Positions 5,673-11,238 of a stretch of DNA of 11,238 nucleotides are shown piece by piece; within the stretch, counting starts at the first letter, position 1; each line of letters starts with the position of its first letter. Position numbers and translations under genes: made by a program. The DNA is taken from NCBI GenBank assembly GCA_019419625.1, contig DXZO01000041.1, forward strand, positions 13,779-25,016. The letters are read 5' to 3'. The notes beneath the pieces were generated by a model, which saw only the letters and a list, made by a program, of their open reading frames with translations, did not search any database and was not told where the DNA came from. The stretch is from Collinsella sp. (lineage in GTDB: Bacteria > Actinomycetota > Coriobacteriia > Coriobacteriales > Coriobacteriaceae).

Positions 5673-7052
5673 ATGAACACCGAGGAAATTGCGCGCATCG
5701 TCGGCGATCAGCGCGCCTACTTTAAGACGCACGCCACGTTTGATGTCGACGCTCGCCGTCGCGCGCTCGTGAGTTTGCGCAATGCAGTACGGGCGCACGA
5801 GGCCGATATCGCCCATGCGCTCAAGACCGATTTGGGCAAGTCGCACGACGAGGCCTATATGTGCGAGATCGGCACATCGCTTTCCGAGATTCGTCATCAG
5901 ATTGCGCATGTGGCTCGATGGAGCCGCCCGCTCCTGCGCCCGTGTGACCTCGCCAACGCCGTAAGCGTGTGCAAGACGCAAGCCGTGCCCTACGGAGTCA
6001 CGCTCATCATGGCTCCATGGAACTATCCGTTTTTGCTAACGCTCGAGCCGCTCGCTGGCGCCCTTGCCGCGGGCAATACCGTGGTCATCAAACCGAGCGC
6101 CTATGCTCCGGCATCGAGCGCGGTGCTCAAGCAAATCTGCGAAGAGGCATTTGATCCGCGCCTGGTGACGGTTGTCGAGGGCGGGCGCGCCGAGAACGAA
6201 GCGCTGCTCGATGAGTGCTGGGACAAGATCTTCTTTACCGGCAGCGTTCCGGTCGGCAAGCTCGTCATGGAGCGCGCAAGTAAAAACCTTACGCCCGTGA
6301 CGCTTGAGCTGGGCGGAAAGAGCCCCTGCATCGTGGACGCGACGGCAAACTTGAAGGTCGCGGCACGGCGCATCGCCTTTGGCAAATGGCTCAACGTGGG
6401 GCAGACCTGCGTGGCGCCCGACTATCTGCTGGTCGATGCGCGCGTGCACGACGAGCTGCTGGGCCTCATCAAGGAGGAAGTCCATCGTATGTTTGGCGAG
6501 CATCCGCTTGACAACGAGGATTACGGGCATATCGTCAACGCCAAGCACTTTGCGCGCGTGCGCGGACTGATCGATCCCGATAAGGTCGTGCTTGGAGGCG
6601 CCGCGCGCGAGGCTTCGCTCAAGATCGAGCCGACGATTTTGGACGGCGTGTCCCCCGATGACGCCGTGATGCAGGAGGAGATTTTCGGCCCCATCTTGCC
6701 GGTGCTGACGTTTGAGAGCCTAGACGAGGCCGAGACGTTTATTACGGATCGTCCGACGCCGCTGGCCCTGTATATCTTTAGCCAGGACCGTGAGGTTCAG
6801 CAGCGCTTTGTGCGTTACGTGCCCTTTGGTGGTGGCTGTGTTAATGACACCATTATGCATTTGGCCACGAGCCATATGGGCTTTGGCGGCATGGGGGCGA
6901 GCGGTATGGGACAGTACCATGGACGCGAGAGCTTCGATACGTTTAGCCACAAGAAGAGCATCGTGAACAAGGCAACGTGGCTGGACGTGCCGTTCCGCTA
7001 TGCCCCTTACACAAGCTGGAAGCACAAGTTCGTGCGCATGTTTGTGCATTAG
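5673..7052 (+). CDS. NAD(P)-dependent aldehyde dehydrogenase (class 3 / YwdH-like)
   Basis: ALDHs oxidise aldehydes to acids through a thiohemiacetal on a catalytic Cys. The 459-residue protein shows APWNYPF with the oxyanion Asn117, KPSAYAP with Lys140, FFTGS (187-191), LELGGKSP with Glu212 and NVGQTC with Cys246, so the active site is complete. Length and the lack of an N-terminal extension fit class 3-type enzymes (human ALDH3, B. subtilis YwdH), not CoA-acylating ones. The start has AGGAGG four bases upstream. It lies eight bases after the iron-ADH gene, suggesting that an alcohol or aldehyde is passed between the two; which way the pair runs in the cell is not known. The basic C-terminal tail (SWKHKFVRMFVH) might associate with membrane, as in some ALDH3 enzymes. 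A terminator follows at once. Confidence 0.92.
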   Translation: MNTEEIARIVGDQRAYFKTHATFDVDARRRALVSLRNAVRAHEADIAHALKTDLGKSHDEAYMCEIGTSLSEIRHQIAHVARWSRPLLRPCDLANAVSVCKTQAVPYGVTLIMAPWNYPFLLTLEPLAGALAAGNTVVIKPSAYAPASSAVLKQICEEAFDPRLVTVVEGGRAENEALLDECWDKIFFTGSVPVGKLVMERASKNLTPVTLELGGKSPCIVDATANLKVAARRIAFGKWLNVGQTCVAPDYLLVDARVHDELLGLIKEEVHRMFGEHPLDNEDYGHIVNAKHFARVRGLIDPDKVVLGGAAREASLKIEPTILDGVSPDDAVMQEEIFGPILPVLTFESLDEAETFITDRPTPLALYIFSQDREVQQRFVRYVPFGGGCVNDTIMHLATSHMGFGGMGASGMGQYHGRESFDTFSHKKSIVNKATWLDVPFRYAPYTSWKHKFVRMFVH

Positions 7053-7060
7053 AAAAGGGT

Positions 7061-7098
7061 GCGGGTAATACGAACAGATGTTCCTATTACCCGCATTT
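7061..7098 (+). terminator. Intrinsic terminator of the ADH-ALDH operon
   Basis: GCGGGTAATA (7061-7070) pairs perfectly with TATTACCCGC (7085-7094); an inner GAAC/GTTC stem (7072-7075 with 7080-7083) closes on AGAT. ATTTT follows at 7095-7099. It starts eight bases after the ALDH stop codon and separates the operon from the small peptide gene downstream. Confidence 0.82.
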
Positions 7099-7131
7099 TG
7101 CGTTAGACTACTGCTATGGAGCACGGATGGG

Positions 7132-7156
7132 CCAACTCCCTTTAGAAGGGATTTGG
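7132..7156 (+). promoter_or_regulatory. Shine-Dalgarno-sequestering hairpin before the 27-aa peptide
   Basis: CCAA-C-TCCCTT (7132-7142) pairs with AAGGGA-T-TTGG (7146-7156): ten base pairs with one C/T mismatch and the loop TAG. The right arm contains the ribosome-binding site AAGGGA, and the hairpin ends one base before the ATG at 7158. Occlusion of the ribosome site is a known way to keep type I toxin mRNAs silent until they are processed. The pairing is seen directly; the role is inferred. Confidence 0.6.
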
Positions 7157-7157
7157 T

Positions 7158-7241
7158 ATGAACGTAAGCGATGTTATTTCGTTATTGGCGTTGTTGATCG
7201 CGGCTATCGAGCTTGGCCTGTTTATCGGCCGAACGAAATAG
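7158..7241 (+). CDS. 27-residue single-span hydrophobic peptide, holin-like / type I toxin candidate
   Basis: The frame ATG 7158 to TAG 7241 encodes a peptide with a short polar start (MNVSD), a hydrophobic stretch of about 18 residues (VISLLALLIAAIELGLFI) broken by one Glu, and a basic end (GRTK). This is the layout of the small holin-like membrane toxins of Gram-positive type I toxin-antitoxin systems (TxpA/BsrG group). A ribosome site AAGGGA lies six bases before the ATG, inside a stable hairpin. A TAGACT at 7104-7109 could be the -10 of its own promoter, since the preceding operon is terminated. Below the size that most gene callers report. It may instead be a small regulatory membrane protein, or not be translated; I have no homologue match. 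Confidence 0.55.
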   Translation: MNVSDVISLLALLIAAIELGLFIGRTK

Positions 7242-7475
7242 CCGCCCCCGCATAAGCGAAGACGGCCACTTCTCACGATGTAAACGTGTACTGGAGTTGG
7301 CAAGACCCGCGGCAACGGGTGCCATCCGTGTTCCTATCTTATCCACAAGCGCCTTGTCGCGCAAGCGTTGCGGCAAACGATTGAAAGACGCAGATAGGAT
7401 GAATTTGTGTCCGCACGGGCCCGTAGACTTCTCAACTATGTTGTGGATGCTCTCTAATCGGTAATGGAGGCGCAC
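7242..7475. other. Gene-poor structured stretch after the small peptide
   Basis: I see no convincing gene on either strand. It holds a compact hairpin, TGGC-AAG-ACCCG (7298-7309) with CGGGT-GCCA (7316-7324), and a long-range pair TCCTATCT (7332-7339) with AGATAGGA (7392-7399). TTATCCACAA at 7339-7348 is a perfect DnaA-box match. On the minus strand TTGCGC (7359-7364) is 17 bases from TAAGAT (7336-7341), a possible promoter firing toward the small peptide gene. This could be the place of an antisense antitoxin RNA, but that is a guess. Confidence 0.35.
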
Positions 7476-7655
7476 GTGTTTGATGACGATGACCTGTTCG
7501 ATTTGACGGATGATCCGTTTGAGTGGGATTTACTGCTCGATGACGATGAGCTGGAGCAAGATCGTAAAAAGCGACAGGGCAAGAAGGCTCAGGATGACGC
7601 TTCGAAAAAGCAGGACAAGCGCCGCCGAGGTCTGTTCGGCGGGCTCTTTGGGTAA
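7476..7655 (+). CDS. Small charge-segregated hypothetical protein
   Basis: The 59-residue product has a strongly acidic first half (FDDDDLFDLTDDPFEWDLLLDDDELE in outline) and a strongly basic second half rich in Lys and Arg, ending RRRGLFGGLFG. I know no family with this layout. I place the start at GTG 7476, with TGGAGG five bases upstream; the ATG at 7464 is in frame but overlaps that ribosome site and would leave no good site of its own. No signal peptide, membrane span or cysteine is visible. The opposite charges suggest a disordered or self-pairing protein, or an adaptor for a nucleic-acid-binding or membrane partner. The gene is followed 66 bases later by the phosphoesterase gene on the same strand, with no terminator between, so they may share a transcript. 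Confidence 0.65.
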   Translation: MFDDDDLFDLTDDPFEWDLLLDDDELEQDRKKRQGKKAQDDASKKQDKRRRGLFGGLFG

Positions 7656-7721
7656 CCGTCGTATCGCTGCGTCTGTATACTAAACAGGTCTTATACGCGT
7701 TGCGAAATGAGGACAGAGACG

Positions 7722-8267
7722 ATGATGTGGTTTACCGCCGACCTGCACCTGGGCGATACGAATATCTTGCACGACATGGATCGACCGTTTGATTCGGTCG
7801 AGGAGATGAACCGCAAGGTCATCGATGCCATCAATGAGTGCGTGGCTGTGGACGACCGCCTCTATATCCTGGGAGACTTTACGTATCGTTTGCCCATGGC
7901 GGAGGCAGTGCGCCTGCGCGAGCGCATCGAATGCCAGAACGTGACGCTCATCCGTGGTAACCATGATGGCGATTGGGGAGATCCGGACGCGCCGCACATT
8001 TGGGATGAGGTGCGCGACTATCTTGAGATTGCGCCCGGCTATGCTCGCGGGCACAGGCTGGTACTGAGCCATTACCCCATGCTCAGCTGGAATGGCAAGG
8101 CGCGCGGCGCCATCATGCTGCACGGGCATATCCACAGCAGGGGAGACCGCGCCAACGCGCGCAATCGCGATCGCGAGCGCCCGATTCTGCGCTATGACGT
8201 TGGTCTCGACGCTAACGATTACAAGCCCGTAAGCCGCGACCAGATCCTTGGCTTCTTTGGACTATAG
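7722..8267 (+). CDS. Calcineurin-like metallophosphoesterase
   Basis: The 181-residue protein is a single metallophosphoesterase domain that binds two metals. Motifs in order: DLHLGD (Asp7, His9), LGDFTYR (Gly51-Asp52), RGNHDGDW (Asn80, His81, Asp82), LSHYPM (His117) and LHGHIH (His136, His138). All are complete, so an active phosphodiesterase or phosphatase is expected; the compact form resembles phage- and bacteria-borne YfcE-like or single-domain phosphoesterases. The substrate is unknown. I start at ATG 7722, eight bases after AGGA (7710-7713); an ATG at 7707 adds five residues (MRTET) and has no better site. TATACT at 7676-7681 could be a -10 box. The gene ends at a strong terminator (8288-8322). 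Confidence 0.9.
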   Translation: MMWFTADLHLGDTNILHDMDRPFDSVEEMNRKVIDAINECVAVDDRLYILGDFTYRLPMAEAVRLRERIECQNVTLIRGNHDGDWGDPDAPHIWDEVRDYLEIAPGYARGHRLVLSHYPMLSWNGKARGAIMLHGHIHSRGDRANARNRDRERPILRYDVGLDANDYKPVSRDQILGFFGL

Positions 8268-8287
8268 CTGCAAGTGCAGGTAGAATG

Positions 8288-8322
8288 AACGCGCCGCGCG
8301 GATGGTCTGCGCGGCGCGTTTT
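8288..8322 (+). terminator. Intrinsic terminator after the phosphoesterase
   Basis: AACGCGCCGCGC (8288-8299) pairs perfectly with GCGCGGCGCGTT (8309-8320) around a nine-base loop, and the strand continues as TTTT (8319-8322). It ends only three bases before the AGGAG of licT, so licT transcription must either start within this stem region or depend on readthrough. Confidence 0.85.
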
Positions 8323-8340
8323 AGTAGGAGCGATGATTCC

Positions 8341-9177
8341 ATGAAGGCTATCCAGCGCATTAACCACAACGCTGCCATCTGCGAAGACGGCGCGGGGCGT
8401 CAGCTTATCGCGCTGGGTCGTGGCATCGGTTTTGGCGAGATGCCGCACGAGGTCGATCTGGACGTTGTTACACGCACCTTTTACGGCATCGATTCAAAGT
8501 ACCTGGCGTTTATCGACGAGGTCGACCCCGAGGTGCTGGAGTTTTCTGCTCAGCTGGCCGATATCGCAACCGGACAGCTTTCGTACGAATTGAGTCCTAA
8601 CCTTCCCATTACATTGGCAGACCATATTCAGTTTGCCATTAAGCGTGCCCGCGAGCATATGGTCGTGTCGTTGCCGCTCGAGCGCGATCTGGAGCAGCTG
8701 CATCCCATCGAATACCGCTTGGGCGAGCTGGCTGTTCGGGGCATTCAGAAAAGCTTCCGGGTGCGTATGCCCCGAAGCGAGGCCGCGGGCATTGCCATGT
8801 CGATTGTTAATGCATCGGTTAGGCCGAGCGAGCGACGCGTGCTTGCCGAGCAGCACGAGGAGCAACTGCTCGATATGACGGTCGCGATTATTCAAGAAGA
8901 GTTGGGCGTGACGGTCGATCGCTCGTCGTTTGCCTTTACTCGCTTTGCCACTCATGTGCGCTATCTGCTCGACCGCGTGGCAAAGAAAGAACCGATAGAT
9001 ACTGAGAACTCCGGTCTCTACGACGTGCTCGTGGAGCAGTATCCGGCGGCGTCGCGCTGCGCTCATCGTGTGGACGATCTGATTCAAGAGACCTTTGGCG
9101 AGCCATTGGCCCAAGAAGAGCTCGTCTATCTGATCATGCATGTGAATCGCGTGGCTCCTGCCAACCCGGATAAATAA
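8341..9177 (+). CDS. licT: LicT/BglG-family transcription antiterminator (RNA-binding domain plus two PRDs)
   Basis: The protein binds a RAT hairpin in nascent mRNA and blocks an overlapping terminator; PTS phosphorylation of its PRDs sets its activity. The 278-residue chain has the N-terminal CAT RNA-binding domain (1-55, with GRGIGF at 27-32), PRD1 (about 65-165) and PRD2 (about 170-275). Compared with B. subtilis LicT, the PRD histidines are His95 (LPITLADHIQFA), Ser154 in place of the second PRD1 His (EAAGIAMSIVNA where LicT has EAGFIALHIVNA), His205 (FATHVRY) and His267 (YLIMHVNRV). The missing second PRD1 His suggests altered negative control. AGGAG lies ten bases before ATG 8341. It sits directly upstream of the PTS gene whose leader carries a matching RAT and terminator. 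Confidence 0.93.
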   Translation: MKAIQRINHNAAICEDGAGRQLIALGRGIGFGEMPHEVDLDVVTRTFYGIDSKYLAFIDEVDPEVLEFSAQLADIATGQLSYELSPNLPITLADHIQFAIKRAREHMVVSLPLERDLEQLHPIEYRLGELAVRGIQKSFRVRMPRSEAAGIAMSIVNASVRPSERRVLAEQHEEQLLDMTVAIIQEELGVTVDRSSFAFTRFATHVRYLLDRVAKKEPIDTENSGLYDVLVEQYPAASRCAHRVDDLIQETFGEPLAQEELVYLIMHVNRVAPANPDK

Positions 9178-9272
9178 GGTCTCCATCATTCCCTTACCGT
9201 CATGGTGACCGTTCGCGGGCTGTTTGCTACCGCTCGCCGGTAATCTGAGCCGCGACGAACGTAACCGCCGCA

Positions 9273-9278
9273 TATACT
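9273..9278 (+). promoter_or_regulatory. -10 box for the PTS leader
   Basis: TATACT at 9273-9278 is a strong -10. The -35 is poor: GCGACG at 9252-9257 keeps GAC at a short spacing of 15. A start near 9285 would place the RAT at the very 5' end of the transcript, as expected for LicT-controlled leaders. The rest of 9178-9272 shows nothing I can assign, including no clear terminator for licT. Confidence 0.5.
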
Positions 9279-9289
9279 CCCCCTGTGTT

Positions 9290-9326
9290 GGGTGTTACTC
9301 ACGGCGCAGCTCCGAGAGGCACTACC
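9290..9326 (+). promoter_or_regulatory. Ribonucleic antiterminator (RAT) site for LicT
   Basis: GGGTGTTACTC (9290-9300) and GAGGCACTACC (9316-9326) match the two halves of the LicT/SacY RAT consensus: TGTTACT is identical, and AGGCACTACC matches AGGCAAAACC at eight of ten places. The apical part is longer than in Bacillus RATs. Its 3' half overlaps the left arm of the terminator at 9309-9377, so the two structures exclude each other, which is the classic LicT switch. Confidence 0.75.
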
Positions 9327-9377
9327 GATTCTGTCGAGACCATTATTGGGTCTCTGTCGGTTGTGCGCGGGGCTTTT
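9309..9377 (+). terminator. LicT-controlled terminator in the PTS leader
   Basis: The left arm runs AGCTCCG (9309-9315), GCAC (9319-9322), ACCGA (9324-9328), GAGACC (9336-9341). The right arm runs GGTCTC (9349-9354), TCGGT (9357-9361), GTGC (9363-9366), CGGGGCT (9369-9375). Base pairing is good with one G-U and small bulges, and CTTTTTT follows. The left arm shares bases with the RAT 3' half. Confidence 0.78.
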
Positions 9378-9518
9378 TTCATGTCGATCCACCCGGGAAT
9401 CACATGCAATGAAATCTCTTGCCAACGGGCATCGCGCGCTGCGCAGGCGCGAGCGGAATCGTGTGTCTTGGTGCCATGAAGCCCCACGAGCCTTTAGTTG
9501 GAAGAGAAGGGATTCGAC
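9378..9518 (+). other. Leader between the regulated terminator and the PTS start
   Basis: No gene is seen. It contains a GC-rich stem CGCGC (9432-9436) / GCGCG (9446-9450) and, at its end, the ribosome site AGAAGGGA (9504-9511) seven bases before the PTS ATG. No second terminator or recognisable catabolite site is visible. Confidence 0.4.
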
Positions 9519-10967
9519 ATGGCTGTCGATAACAAGAAGATTGCCGAGGACGTGCTCGCTGCCGTCGGCGGCGCCTCCAATGTGACGAACGCGACGCACT
9601 GCATGACCCGCCTGCGTCTGAACCTCAAGGATCAGTCCATTCCCAATGACGATGAAGTGAAGAAGATCAAGGGCGTGCTGGGCGCACAGTGGTCTGGCGG
9701 CCAGTATCAGGTCATCATTGGCCAGAACGTGCCGAAGGTCTATGACGCCGCTCTCAAGCTCGGCGTGAAGGGCGAGGGCGCAATCGCAGAGAACCTCGAT
9801 GGCAACACCAAGGAGCCGCTGACGCTCAAGACTGCGGGCCAGAAGACCCTCAACTACCTGTCCAAGACAATGGTCATGACGATCCCCATCATCATGGGCG
9901 CCGCCATGTTCCGTACCATTGCCGTACTTTGCGGCGACGGCATGCTCGGTATCTGGTCTGCCGATTCCGACATCTACAACTTCTTCTACAACTGGATTTA
10001 CAACGCCGGCTATTATTTCCTTCCTGTCTATCTGGGTTGGGCTGCCGCAAAGCAGCTCGGCTGCAGCCAGCCGCTCGGCATGATGCTCGGCGGCGTGCTC
10101 ATTGCCCCCGAGTTCATGACGTTGGTCAACGCCGCTGCGGATTCTGGTGCTACGACCACGATGGTTTACGGCGTGCTCCCGGCTCAGCTGAACAACTATT
10201 CCTGCACCGTTCTCCCCATGGTTCTGTCCATGCCGGTACTCATGGTCGTTGAGAAGTTCATGAAGAAGATCATTCCCGACATGCTCTCTACGGTGTTTGT
10301 GCCCGTGTGTACTCTGGCCGTCATGATTCCCGTTTCGCTGTGCGCGCTGGCTCCGATTGGCTCTATCTTGGGCAACGCGGTTGGTAACTTTATGTTCGGC
10401 CTCGGCAACACCGGCGGTATCGTCACGGTCATCTCCCTCGTTGCCATTGCCGCGCTTTGGGAGTTCCTGGTTATGACCGGTATGCACCAGGTCCTGCTTA
10501 CCCTTGGCATTGTGCAGCTGCTCACCATGGGCTCTGACTCCTGCGTCATGGTCGCGGGCGCTATCGCTCAGTTCGCTACGTGGGGCATGGCCTTCGGCGC
10601 CTTCCTGCGCCTTAAGGAGACTGACGAAAAGGGTGCCATGCTTGGTTTCTCGCTCTCCGGCATTGTCGGCGGCGTGACGGAGCCCGCGCTGTATGGCTGC
10701 GGCTTTAAGTACACCCGCTGCCTGGGTGCCATGGTTGCCGGCGGCGCTATCGGCGGCCTGATCGCGGCTCTTACCAATGTGACGGCGTATGTTTTGGGCG
10801 CGACGAATATTCTGGGTATAACCGGATATGTTGCCGGCGGAACTGCCAATCTCGTATGGGGGTGCATTGCATCGGGTGCCGCGTTTGTTTCCGCCGCCGC
10901 CATCGCTTATCTCTTTGGTTTCACCAAAGAGCAGCTCGATGAGGACGCTGCCGCCGCCAAGGCCTAA
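9519..10967 (+). CDS. PTS EIIBC permease, glucose superfamily (beta-glucoside type)
   Basis: This membrane protein imports and phosphorylates a sugar. The 482-residue chain starts with an EIIB domain (1-about 85) whose phosphorylated Cys28 is in NATHCMTRLRL, then a linker and an EIIC domain of about ten membrane segments from residue 110 on, with TGMHQVL near 330 and the sugar-site motif GGVTEP at 384-389. It ends in a short charged tail and has no EIIA domain, unlike BglF-type proteins of about 620 residues, so EIIA must come from another gene. Start ATG 9519 has AGAAGGGA just upstream; a TTG at 9498 would add seven residues. LicT control and the downstream YdjC/ChbG gene point to a beta-glucoside or an N-acetylated disaccharide such as chitobiose as substrate; the sequence alone cannot decide. 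Confidence 0.92.
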   Translation: MAVDNKKIAEDVLAAVGGASNVTNATHCMTRLRLNLKDQSIPNDDEVKKIKGVLGAQWSGGQYQVIIGQNVPKVYDAALKLGVKGEGAIAENLDGNTKEPLTLKTAGQKTLNYLSKTMVMTIPIIMGAAMFRTIAVLCGDGMLGIWSADSDIYNFFYNWIYNAGYYFLPVYLGWAAAKQLGCSQPLGMMLGGVLIAPEFMTLVNAAADSGATTTMVYGVLPAQLNNYSCTVLPMVLSMPVLMVVEKFMKKIIPDMLSTVFVPVCTLAVMIPVSLCALAPIGSILGNAVGNFMFGLGNTGGIVTVISLVAIAALWEFLVMTGMHQVLLTLGIVQLLTMGSDSCVMVAGAIAQFATWGMAFGAFLRLKETDEKGAMLGFSLSGIVGGVTEPALYGCGFKYTRCLGAMVAGGAIGGLIAALTNVTAYVLGATNILGITGYVAGGTANLVWGCIASGAAFVSAAAIAYLFGFTKEQLDEDAAAAKA

Positions 10968-10994
10968 AGCGTCTGTTCGGTAAGATAATTGCCT

Positions 10995-11026
10995 GGGGCA
11001 TTTGGTTGCACTTCAAGTGCCCCTTT
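10995..11026 (+). other. Weak hairpin between the PTS gene and the deacetylase gene
   Basis: GGGGCA (10995-11000) can pair with TGCCCC (11018-11023), followed by TTT; an alternative GCACT/AGTGC stem (11008-11012 with 11016-11020) competes with it. It is too weak to be a full terminator but could lower expression of the downstream gene or mark an RNA-processing site. Confidence 0.35.
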
Positions 11027-11044
11027 CCATAGATGGGGGTCAAT

Positions 11045-11238
11045 ATGAAGCAATTGCTCATTCGTGCCGATGATATTGGTTATTCGTATGCCGTTGACTT
11101 GGGGATTGCCCGCAGTATCAATGAGGGCCTGGTGCGCTCGGCGGGCCTGATGCCCAATATGCCCGAAGCTGAGCGCGGCTGGTCGCTCGTGGCGGATGCC
11201 GGCATTGCGGGGGGCCAGCATACCAACGTATGCCTGGG
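11045..11238 (+). CDS. chbG: YdjC/ChbG-family carbohydrate deacetylase (3' end outside window)
   Basis: The first 64 codons are present. The start, LLIRADDIGYSYAVDLGI, has the family's metal-binding Asp pair (Asp9, Asp10), and QHTNVCL carries the His (His59) that binds the same metal in ChbG. The family removes an acetyl group from chito-oligosaccharides, such as chitobiose or its 6-phosphate, so the product can be hydrolysed or act as an inducer. ATG 11045 follows GGGGG by about six bases. It lies 77 bases after the PTS gene in the same direction and so probably belongs to the same LicT-controlled unit. The symbol denotes the family; true orthology to E. coli chbG is unproven. Confidence 0.82.
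   Translation, partial: MKQLLIRADDIGYSYAVDLGIARSINEGLVRSAGLMPNMPEAERGWSLVADAGIAGGQHTNVCL

Noticed and set aside
7339..7348. Replication origin suggested by a perfect DnaA box
   Set aside because: A single box with no cluster, AT-rich unwinding region, dnaA or dnaN gene nearby; kept only as a note in the findings.
7182..7475. Minus-strand frame of 97 codons in the gene-poor stretch
   Set aside because: It starts at a GTG with no ribosome site and overlaps two better-supported plus-strand genes at its ends; no recognisable domain. A repeat or RNA origin is more likely.
9186..10487. Long minus-strand frame (433 codons) under the PTS gene
   Set aside because: Its His/Asn/Arg-rich low-complexity translation is typical of the antisense of a membrane protein gene; the plus strand encodes a clear EIIBC.

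Overview
The window is GC-rich with dense, short-spaced genes. The gene set (PdxST with a divergent MocR/PdxR regulator, an N-terminal-rubredoxin rubrerythrin, an iron-ADH/ALDH pair, and LicT with a glucose-superfamily PTS permease) fits an anaerobic gut actinobacterium of the Coriobacteriia. Collinsella is my best guess from protein style; this is inference, not a search result.

Layout, left to right. 1-167 is the RGG-repeat C-terminal tail of an RNA-binding protein, probably a DEAD-box helicase. 168-494 has no gene and is packed with inverted repeats, including a bidirectional terminator (239-280) and a 20-bp perfect hairpin (387-454). 495-1993 is pdxS-pdxT on the minus strand, the two subunits of the DXP-independent PLP synthase. 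Divergent from it, 2139-3554 is pdxR, a wHTH-aminotransferase fusion regulator. 3626-4186 is a minus-strand 'reverse' rubrerythrin. Divergent from that, 4444-7052 is a two-gene unit of iron-type alcohol dehydrogenase and aldehyde dehydrogenase closed by a terminator. 7100-7475 holds a 27-residue hydrophobic peptide gene whose Shine-Dalgarno lies inside a hairpin (type I toxin-like), followed by a structured gene-poor stretch. Then come a small charge-segregated protein (7476-7655) and a calcineurin-like phosphoesterase (7722-8267) with its terminator. 8341-11238 is a sugar-uptake locus: LicT-type antiterminator, a promoter/RAT/terminator leader, a PTS EIIBC permease, and the start of a YdjC/ChbG-type carbohydrate deacetylase.

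How the genes work together. PdxS and PdxT make pyridoxal 5'-phosphate and PdxR probably senses it and controls them. The LicT protein should bind the RAT hairpin in the PTS leader and prevent formation of the overlapping terminator, so the permease and deacetylase are made only when substrate is present. The rubrerythrin serves peroxide detoxification in an anaerobe.

Most unusual points: (i) the glutaminase PdxT has Pro where the catalytic His should be (residue 179) while the rest of the protein is intact; (ii) LicT lacks the second PRD1 histidine (Ser154); (iii) the small hydrophobic peptide with a sequestered ribosome-binding site; (iv) the nested palindromes at 168-494. I did not see a CRISPR array, tRNA, rRNA, transposase or phage gene. 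No clearly new multi-gene system is evident.
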